From NCBI GenBank assembly GCA_027922465.2, contig BQMF02000145.1, forward strand, positions 372,001 to 436,000: a DNA stretch of 64,000 bases, read 5' to 3'. The notes beneath the pieces were generated by a model. It was given only the letters and a program-made list of their open reading frames with translations. It had not been told where the DNA came from and searched no databases. Position 1 is the first letter of the stretch; every line of letters starts with the position of its first letter. Position numbers and translations under genes: made by a program. Of this stretch, positions 56,363 to 64,000 are shown in pieces. The DNA is from Turritopsis dohrnii. Lineage: Eukaryota; Cnidaria; Hydrozoa; Anthoathecata; Oceaniidae.

Positions 56363-56921
56363 CATTTTTCGATTACCTATGTTTATTCACACTGTCCAGT
56401 ACATTTTTTTAATTTTTTTTATCAAAATCATATTTGTATAATTATAAAAAATAACTGCTATCAATGGAGGCCCTGTGTTTACAAAGAAATTTGTTTAAAA
56501 CTGTTAAAAATTGTTAATATATATATATACTTACATAGGCACGATAAAAATTTTTAAAATAGATATTCAAACTAGTAAAAGGTGTAGGATACCAGGAAAA
56601 AATTAAAAATTGAAAATATCAAAAGGGGACCTTAGAAAAAAAAATACAATATAATATAATACTATGAAGTAATGCAATGAAGAGGAGATGTGATAAAAAG
56701 TCTAATGGAAAATATCAAGTGATAACTTTTTATATTCTAAATAGTTTTCCGTTTTTCCGACATCAATATTGAACTCATTATATAATTTTGCACCAGAATA
56801 TTCAAAGACCCCACGATAATATTCTCGTTTTATTTTAGGTAATCTTAAAAGACAGTTGCTGTTTCTAGTATTGCCATTTCTCAAAACATCAAAGTAATTT
56901 TTGAAATCATCGCAAACATTA

Positions 56922-58647
56922 TTATCTTAACAGCATCGAACAAACAGACAAGCTCTCGTTTTTTTTGATACCAGTTATTGATTTTAAGCGAGTATCTCTG
57001 AAAGCAATGATACTAGTGGCTCTATGATGTAGACTCTCGAGCTTTTTTTCATTTGTAGTGCTCAGTTTTAGAGTAGACAGTGTGCAACACGACAGTGTAG
57101 GTACAATCATAGTTTGGTAGATGGTCTTTGCAGCTTTTGATGTCACCATTGGACGAAGTTTCACAAGCAGTCGCAGTCTCCCTGTCGCTTTTTTAAAAGC
57201 GTGTTCAAAGTTCTTATTCATGTTTAAGCTGCTTTCAATCGTCATGCCCAGGTATTTGTAGGTGATACAAGTTGAAATTGTACGATCTTGACAAGTTATA
57301 ATATTATAATCATCCTTACATTTCGCTAACTTTTGCTTCGATCCAAACATTATGGCTTCTGTTTTCCCTTTTTTCCAATTTATAATAAGATCGTTATTTT
57401 CACACCACAATTCAATAGATTCCATGTCAAATGAAAGTTTTTTCTCAATTTAATGCATATCTTTGTCACCTACATAAATGACAGTATCGTCAGCATATTT
57501 CACTATCTCACAGTGTGATAAAATCAGAGGTAGATCATTCAAGTAAATTATGAACTCCATTGCAAACAAATTCAGGATCTGACAATCTATCAGTGTACAT
57601 AACTTGCTGCTGTCGGTTGAACAAATAATCAGTAAACCAAGCAAGCACTGTATCGTGAACACCATAGAGTTTCAGCTTATGAAGCAGTTGAGCATGACCA
57701 ATTATATCAAATGCCTTGCAGAGGTCTATGAATATAGCTCCAGCTTGTCCATCTTTGTTAACGAGACGTTTAATATCATCTAAAAATAAAGTAGCTGCAG
57801 TTTCTGTTGAGCGTTTTTTTCTAAATCCAAATTGGTGTTTTGACAGAAGGTTGTTTTCTTCCATGTACGTGTATAACTGCTCGTGTACAATCTTTTCAAT
57901 CACCTTAGAGATTGCAGGAATAACTGAAATGGGATGGTAATTTTCGACACTACTTTTAGGTCCACTTTTGTAAACAGGCACAACTTTTGCCTTTTTCCAT
58001 TCATTAGGAAACTGTCCAGTTGCAAATGAAAGATTTATCAGGTATGAAAGAGGTTGACAAATACTTTCCGCACAGTCCTTGAGAAAAACGGATGGGATGT
58101 TATCCAGTCCGGCACTTTTATTTTTCTTCAAAGATTTAAGTAGTCGATAAACCTCATTTGGAGTTGTGGATTTCAATTTGAATATTCTATATGTCGGTAC
58201 AAAAGAAATTTTCAGTTTACGCCAGACAAGGTTGCTAAGAACTGACATTGACTTTTTAAGATTACCAACAACTGAAGAGTAGTAGGTGGACAGTCCTTAC
58301 GAAATTTTGGCGGCATCATTAGTTTTGGCACCATCAATATCGAAAAAAGTTTCTGATTTTTTCTTGGTTTTTGTTGGAAAAATGCGTTTGATTGCATCCC
58401 AAAATTTATCAGAGGCCTGTGCGTTGTCATTTAAAAGTTTTTTACTGCATTCATTTCTCGTTTTCTTCAACAGACGATTTACTGCATTTCTCTTATTTAC
58501 ATAAGCTGTTTTATCAGTCTGTGTTGCGGACTCTCTATATTTGCGTAGGAGGTGATCACGGGCCTTCATTTCACCTTTGATTTTGGGTGTTATCCATTGG
58601 CAGGATAGACCGCGAGACCAAAGGCGCAGCCTCGTGACGCACATCAA
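56922..58647 (-). pseudogene. LINE reverse transcriptase, 3' part
   Basis: Consecutive pieces: NKRNAVNRLLKKTRNECSKK (58500), NKSAGLDNIPSVFLKDCAES (58110), NYHPISVIPAISKVIEK, FGFRKKRSTETAAT, IFIDLCKAFDIIGHAQLLHK (57710), then KYADDTVIYVGD (57490) and the thumb region MTIESSLNMNKNFEHAFKKA. The GVPQGSxLGP block between CNGV and FIIYLNDLP is deleted (near 57560), which removes a polymerase motif. Frameshifts near 58300, 57540 and 57440. Confidence 0.75.
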
Positions 58648-58837
58648 GCAGAATTGAATTCATATAAGAAAAAGCAATATTTACATCGTTGGATGAATAT
58701 ACATTAATTACGAAAATTTTCGGACGCTTTAATGTTCGGACAGAGGCTGTGTCCGAAAATTTTTTTGTCAGAAAATTTTACCGTCCGAAAATTTTGTAGT
58801 CCGAAAATTTTTGAGCCCTATGAATTTACATTTATGT

Positions 58838-59330
58838 ATTACAAGCTTCAGTGTCTTCAAATAACATGATACAGTCGCCATCATCGTCGTCTTTGCTTTG
58901 TTCATTATCTTTATCTATCCTTTCTAGAGTAAGGTCATAGTTCTTTTCTATTAGCTCTTTCATCCTAGTCAGATATTGTCCTTTCGAAAATTCAATCTTA
59001 AAAGTTGCAACTAAAATTATTTCTAGACCACCTTTCAAATGGGCGAGGGTCTGTATTTCTCGTTGTGCACAAAACCTTCAACGGAACCACCGTGTTGCAG
59101 AAAAAAATAAAGGAATCTTGAAATTTCCTGTGGAATATGCCCGACAACATCTGCTACTAGTTTCGCCTTTAATTTTCGCATCCATGCAATAGCGTATGGA
59201 TCAACCAACAAAGCTTTTTTGTTTCTTCCTTCTTCGCAAAAAGCTTCTCTCCCTTTACGGGATTCGACCAAATAGTTTTACCATAGAAATACCAGCCGCG
59301 GGAAGCAACATTAGTCTTGATAATGACCTA
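58838..59330 (-). pseudogene. HIRAN-domain gene, copy 2
   Basis: Reading from about 59330: NVASRGWYFYGKTIWSNPVK, a frameshift near 59225, NKKALLVDPYAIAWMRKLK, VVGHIPQEISRFLYFFL, KYRPSPI, a second frameshift near 59037, GGLEIILVATFKIEF, and an acidic tail (DDDDGDCIMLFEDTE) ending at 58838. The order (aromatic start, DPYAIAW, VGHIP.EIS, YRPSP..GGLEI) is the HIRAN domain and follows copy 1 at 8750 block by block. The start codon is not intact (ATG-TAG near 59338). Confidence 0.65.
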
Positions 59331-59526
59331 CATCTCTCGTATGATACAGACAACAGTTTGTATTAAACCACTTTGTTCTACTGAAATGCTAATTGAACAA
59401 AATCAAACCCGCGAGTCACGAACGTTCGAACAGACATTCGATTTAAACAGACATTCGCTTAAAACCTTATAAATCGAATGTTGATAAACTAGCATGTCTT
59501 TATAGTTTTGATTCAACTTTATCAAC

Positions 59527-60843
59527 ATGTCGCTGTACAACTTTTTCAAGAAAATACCAAAAGAAACGTCGACAATTGTTGCACAGGCAACTCCTGAAGA
59601 AACTCCCAGCATTACTGAAATAGAGCGTACTGAAGTAGTTGAAAGCCTTCGTCGTTTTGAAGACAAGAAAGTTTCAAAGCCGCGTGGCAAGTACCGTAGT
59701 TGGACTGCAGATGAGAAGCTTGAAATAGGTAAACATGCTATGCAGCATGGGGTCGGAAAGACGATCAAGCTGCTTGCAGTGAAATACCCTCGCTTGAAGA
59801 AGCAATCCGTAAGTGACTTTAAAAAACTAGTTCTGTCTGCAAAAGCAACCGAAACAAATAGTCCACAAAAATCTCTGGAAAACTTATAGCGTGGTCGAAA
59901 GAGTTTATTACCTGAAGAACTGATGTCAAAAACAATTGAACTTGTCGAAGCACTCCGTCTGAAAGGGGCTCCCGTAACAGCCAGCGTGGTAAATAGCATT
60001 GTGAAAGGCGTTGTTTGCGCAAATGATCGATCAATCTTGGTGGAGAATGGAGGATATCTGTCTTTTAGCCGGGACTGGGGTCGCAATGTATTGTACCGAA
60101 TGGAAAAAGAGGGAAAGCAAATGTGCCGAAGGAAAGGAACAACCGCGAAAATACCTATTGCTCCTGGTCTTCTCAAAGAGGTCAAACTAAAATACCAGCG
60201 TGAAATCCAATCAATACAAAAGTGGCACAACATTCCTGACAAATTGATATATGAGGGGAAAACGGAACGATGCCACCCTCAAGGTATTGTGTGGCCTGAT
60301 GGTTTTAACATTACTCACAGCCAGAATCATTGGAGCAACGAAGACATTGTCATCGAACATTTGGAGAACGTAATTTTTCCATATGTTAATGCTACCCGAG
60401 GTCGACTCGGTTTGTCAGATGACCATAAAGCACTACTGATCTACGACGTTTTCAAAGGTCAAAAGACGCAAAAAGTAAAAAATCTTATCGAGGAAAACAA
60501 CTGTCTATCTGTGTATGTTCCTGCTAACTTAACAAACGAGTTCCAACCCTTAGATTTGACCATCAATGCTCCAGCAAAGCAATTTTTAATAGGAAAATTC
60601 CAAGAATGGTACGCCAGTCAGATCACTAAGCAAATTGAAAGAAGCAGAAACGTGTATTCTATAGAAGTAGGACTCCAGCTAAGTATTATGAAACCAATTC
60701 ACGCCAATTGGTTAATAGGATTGTATGACCATCTTCGCAACATGTCACAAACAATAAAGAAAGGATGTGATATGGCTGGCATATCAGAGGCTCTTACTAT
60801 GGAACTCGAAAGGGAGGATCCCTTCGCGGACTTAGAATTGTAA
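59527..60843 (+). pseudogene. Pogo-like transposase, copy 2, catalytic core deleted
   Basis: ATG at 59527 (MSLYNFFKKIPKE). The DNA-binding region is KYRSWTADEKLEIGKHAMQ. A TAG at 59887 interrupts the frame, which resumes RGRKSLLPEELMSKTIELVE. After WHNIPDKLI it jumps to YEGKTERCHPQGIVWPDGF. Copy 1 has INFDQAPLK and about 55 more residues there, so the first catalytic aspartate is gone. The second half is present: NHWSNEDIVIEHL, KALLIYDVFKGQ (second Asp), CLSVYVPANLTNEFQPLDL (third acidic region), ending EREDPFADLEL. Confidence 0.7.
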
Positions 60844-61224
60844 ACAATCTGTATTCGTTTTTAGTTCAAAAGATAACTTAAATTGAAATTCAAACGTTTT
60901 TTTAAATATTTCAGACACCAGTATGGGGTAAAGAAATCCGTCCGAAATTTTGTCCGAAATTGTCCGAAACTCCTTGAAAACAGTCCGAAAATTTTTTGTT
61001 CGAAAAAAAAACGTCCGAATTATTTCCGTCCGAAAATTTTCGTAATTAATGTACACTGCTCCAGTTTTCATTTTTTAATCGGTTGTTTGTTTCTTCACGA
61101 TTATAGTTTTTATAGTTACGACATGTTGTGGTCTTTGGTTTCGTTTTTATATAGTTCATTTTTCTCACGACACCAATTATATCATGATTGCTAATGGCTG
61201 TTGGAATAACATCCGTTTCCTTGA

Positions 61225-62189
61225 TTATGGAAGGATTGTTTGTAGCGAAAACATCAGTGTCTTTGTGTCTCCAATGATTTTAGTAGCTTTTTTAATCATT
61301 TGTTTCAAACCAAACAAGGTGCAAACAGACTTAATATCAGCGTGATCAACTACTTTCAAGTAATTCACGTTAATGTCACCATTGAGAATTATCTCTGTAT
61401 TATGATCATTAGTTGCATAGAATAACATATAATTCAAAAATTCAACAAAGTCTTTATGTAAATATTTTGAACCATCAGGGGTTCTATACATTACATAAAC
61501 AAGATACGATTTTGTTTTTGGCGGCATTATCTCAATCCAGATCGCTTCAATTTTTGCATTCTCCAGATCATCACGTCTTTTCCATGTGACTCTGTTAGAA
61601 ATGTAAATGCCCACGCCTCCACCTTTACCAGTTGGTCTTGGTTTATTTATGAAGTCATAATTATCAATTTGATATAACCCCCGGAATCATCGTCCGTACA
61701 AGTTTCTGTAAGACCGAGTATGTCAACTTTTGGAGAGCTTTGCAAAAATTCTTGTATATGTTCCAAATTATACCATAAACCTCGAACATTCAGATGGAAA
61801 ATCTTTAGCCCACGTAGATTTACTAACTTTACAGCTTCCGGTAAAATTCTTTCAATTGATGGACCAGGGCAGGTTTCGATATCACCACATAGAATTAACA
61901 AAAGTTCAAGAACAAATATTTTATTTGGTTTCACACCATACCGCAACTTGTATTTCCAGGTTGATTGATAGAAATACATTCCATTTGTGACGACATCCTC
62001 CCGAGAATTACTGATTGAATTACTGATTGAATTGGAACTCGAGGAAACAGATTTATTCACAAATAAAATCATTATTACACATATAGACATGCTCTGGGCA
62101 TGACCGCACTCTTCGCCACCATGATACAGATGAAAATAATAATAATAATAAAAAAAAATAATAACAATAAAAAAATAATAAAATAACAC
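61225..62189 (-). pseudogene. LINE 5' part: leader and endonuclease
   Basis: It starts with a hydrophobic, low-complexity leader, then ILCGDIETCPGPS near 61870, LKIFHLNVRGLWYN (first endonuclease Asn), DILGLTETCTDD (Glu), GIYISNRVTWKRRDD, and LNGDINVNYLK near 61370 (Asp). Two frame breaks, near 61640 and 61230, and loss of the SDHD end make it inactive. It continues across the transposon into the RT part at 58647. Confidence 0.7.
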
Positions 62190-62216
62190 GTATTATCTCA
62201 TTTACAAACTGGTAAT

Positions 62217-62445
62217 CCTATTGCTGATTTTGTTATTCAAAGTGTTGGTAGTCAACTTATCGATTCTGTTGCTGGTCCATCTAATGCTCACAAAGATCAT
62301 TTAGCTGAATCTAATTTAGAGGATATTGACTTCACTGAAAGTGATAATTATTTATTAGAATTAGCTGAAAATATGCCTCGTGTTATTGGTGGTCCTGCTT
62401 CTTCTGTTCCACCTCAACCTGCACACCAGAGGTTGTAACTTCGAA
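62217..62445 (+). other. Open frame of unknown origin, partly duplicated
   Basis: A frame without ATG reads LQTGNPIADFVIQSVGSQLI, then SDNYLLELAENMPRVIGGP. It stays open for ~75 codons until it runs into a Helitron family A fragment at 62427. A 73-bp piece (62322-62394) is repeated at 62627-62699 with two mismatches. I do not recognise the protein. Confidence 0.35.
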
Positions 62446-62492
62446 TCTGCTTCTAGCTGAACACAAGTTGTACGAGCTGTTGATAAGGAAAT
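62427..62492 (+). mobile_element. Helitron family A fragment
   Basis: Sixty-six bases match the reverse of about 935-1010 in the family A element (AGGTTGTAACTTCGAATCTG). Neither the CTAG nor the hairpin follows, so it is an internal piece. Confidence 0.55.
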
Positions 62493-62699
62493 TTTTTATA
62501 AGAAAATACTTTGAAATAAATTTCCCATGTAACTATTGAACTCGTTGTTATCAAAGTAGAGTTTTATCGCTTTAGTTTTAATTACTTCGATCTATGCACA
62601 CTTTCCTTCCTCAACTTTTATAAATCGATATTGACTTCAGTGAAAGTGATAATTATTTATTAGAATTAGCTGAGAATATGCCTCGTGTTATTGGTGGTC

Positions 62700-63026
62700 T
62701 ATGGTGGCCGATCATTGCCATAAGAAAAAAAAAACCAATATGTATGAAAAAAAACTGAAAAAAAATTAAAACATGGAAATAAAAAAAAAAACATTTTAAA
62801 AAAAGAAAAAAAATATGGATAGAGAAAATTTTAAAAATACATACCAAAAAGAAGAAAAAAGAAAAATCTTTTCATGATGAGGCCCATCGTTGCCATAGCC
62901 ATTCGGCTACCGTAAAAATATTCTGCACACAAAGAGAAGATGGTAGGTCAATAAGTGAAATAAGCAGAGGACGCGTGTGAAAGAAAGAGAAAACAAAAAT
63001 CAGTAAAGGAAATTCCAGATATACTA
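62700..63026. other. Poly(A)-rich spacer, nothing recognised
   Basis: The stretch is A-rich with runs of six or more A. GGCCGATCATTGCCATA at 62705 and GGCCCATCGTTGCCATA at 62881 are near repeats. No gene is visible. Confidence 0.5.
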
Positions 63027-63035
63027 GTGGTATTT

Positions 63036-63835
63036 ATGGCAGGGCGAATCCGAAATGACGAGTGGAAAAGTGACAGAGATTTAAAAGAAGCGCTAACTAA
63101 ATATGTGGGACAAAATTTGAGAAGAACAGAAATATATGACTTCGTAACTAGAGATTTTCCGCAGTATGCCTGGAGTTTGAGAAGTTTAGACAGGAGATTA
63201 AGATATTTTGATATCAACTATGTTAACAAAAATGTTCCTCTGGTAACTCTGCAAGATGTTGTCCATAAAGAAATGATGAATGGTCCTGGTGCTCTTTCGG
63301 GATACCGTGCAATGCAGCAAAAGATCCGACAGTTATACAATTTGAATGTTCCAAGGGATTTGGTGCATGCTGCAATGTATAATGAAGATCCTGAGAGATT
63401 GGAGGGAAGGCGACCTATCAAAATAGCACCTTTTCTATTGCTATATATGGATCAATTGATACATGCAGCCGGAAAGTATTGTGGCTTAAGGTTTGGACCA
63501 GTAACAGCAATCCTTTGCTAATTGGCAGGTTTTACTTAGAATATCTGCACAAGGAGAAACTCATAGCAAAAAAACATCCGATTGGACAAAGGAACTGAAA
63601 CTGTTTCATTGTCAGGCATTCATTGTTACTTACTGAAAGGAAAAGTTGAAGATCCAACAGGAACTGTGCTATTCAGGCCTTCAACATCTAACCAAGTAGG
63701 TGTAACTTAATACATCAACCAGTAAAATAAATAACTTGCTTCCTATACCTTCTTGATTATTGTTTATTGTTATTACTAAATTCTTAGATAGAGAGATGGT
63801 GGAAGGAGCTTCAAGAAAAAGAAATATTATAAAAG
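63036..63835 (+). pseudogene. Integrase-like (DDE) transposon gene, degraded
   Basis: ATG 63036: MAGRIRNDEWKSDRDLKEAL, then RRTEIYDFVTRDFPQYAWSL, SLDRRLRYFDINY, GYRAMQQKIRQLYNLNVPRD, ending LLYMDQLIHAAGKYCGLRF. After a stop near 63521 it continues in other frames: YLEYLHKEKLIAKKHP and, shifted, KGTETVSLSGIHCYLLKGK..PSTSNQ. A 92-nt intron (63696-63787, GTAGGT..TTCTTAG) leads to IERWWKELQEKE. This order is that of the integrase-core proteins abundant in cnidarians and other invertebrates. The first catalytic Asp region (about 100 codons) is missing between the two halves. The 3' end is not resolved. Confidence 0.6.
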
Positions 63836-64000
63836 TCATTTGAGGACGTTAAAAGATAACCAGCTATATGATCCTCATAATCAACTCCACAGGAACACTT
63901 TTTTTATACACAATATATAATCTGTTGACAAAAATCCTAATTATGCAATGGAATGTTTTTTTTATCCCTTTGAAAGGAATATTCTCGTTTTTATTTATTT

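Larger units (their letters stand above)
58702..61051 (+). mobile_element. Pogo-like transposon with a HIRAN gene, complete ends
   Basis: Ends CATTAATTACGAAAATTTTC (58702 onward) and its inverse at 61051 are flanked by TA at 58700-58701 and 61052-61053, as in the pogo/Tc1 superfamily. Subterminal units GTCCGAAAATTTT recur in both ends (58730-58815 and 60935-61040). Inside are a HIRAN pseudogene (minus) and a transposase (plus), head to head about 200 bp apart. It lies between the endonuclease and RT of a LINE. Confidence 0.85.
56700..62189 (-). mobile_element. CR1-like LINE split by a DNA transposon
   Basis: Reading the minus strand, the 5' part is 62189-61225 and the 3' part is 58647-56700. 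A complete transposon sits between them, plus 58648-58701 and 61054-61224 of degraded LINE. The 5' part has LLLILCGDIETCPGPS, the short leader seen in CR1/L2/Daphne-type LINEs, followed by the endonuclease. The 3' part has the RT. Both parts have the same strand and consecutive domain content, so they were one element. Confidence 0.75.

Noticed and set aside
59403..60242. A 279-codon minus-strand frame over the transposase
   Set aside because: It is antisense to a frame with clear transposase motifs and is not conserved in the first copy.

Overview
The window is AT-rich animal DNA, almost certainly from an invertebrate. Introns are mostly 80-260 bp with GT..AG borders, genes are sparse, and most of the sequence is mobile elements of many classes: Helitrons, several CR1/L2-like LINEs, a Penelope-type remnant, a Polinton-type polymerase remnant, pogo/Tigger, P-element, piggyBac-type and integrase-like DNA transposons. 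This mix fits a cnidarian, sponge or similar aquatic invertebrate; I cannot name a species.

0-12 kb: two short Helitrons joined head to tail (399-1732); a two-exon protein kinase gene (1786-3055), the most intact host-type gene here; a broken SWIM/YqaJ/PHD gene on the minus strand (3614-7127) split by a LINE with an 8-bp target duplication; a pogo-like transposase (7337-8552, minus) head to head with a HIRAN-domain gene (8750-9411, plus); the 3' exons of a HECT-type gene (10314-11022, minus) and a Penelope-type GIY-YIG remnant.

12-20 kb: a large Helitron (12066-20111, minus) with a nearly intact Rep-helicase gene containing a spliceosomal intron. Between the helicase and the proposed 3' end lies a nine-exon gene (12753-14039) built of 24-51 nt exons. 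All its introns are phase 1 and all internal exons are multiples of three. No exon except the last is long enough to stand out as an open frame.

20-31 kb: two LINEs, one on each strand; the minus-strand one is interrupted by a 707-bp TIR element flanked by TA. 31-44 kb: a second autonomous Helitron (31623-38449, minus) with clean TC..CTAG ends and only three in-frame stops and one frameshift; then P-element and Tigger remnants. 44-53 kb: a deleted copy of the first Helitron whose 3' end comes from the short family (43869-47697); then LINE, gag-like and MITE fragments. 53-64 kb: a Polinton-type polymerase fragment; a LINE (about 56700-62189) split by a complete 2350-bp transposon (58702-61051) that repeats the transposase + divergent HIRAN arrangement; and an integrase-like gene starting at 63036.

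The two observations I rate highest are the symmetric micro-exon gene inside the Helitron and the recurring head-to-head pairing of a HIRAN-domain gene with a pogo-like transposase. The short Helitrons share both termini with the 31-38 kb Helitron, which makes it their likely source of transposition proteins.
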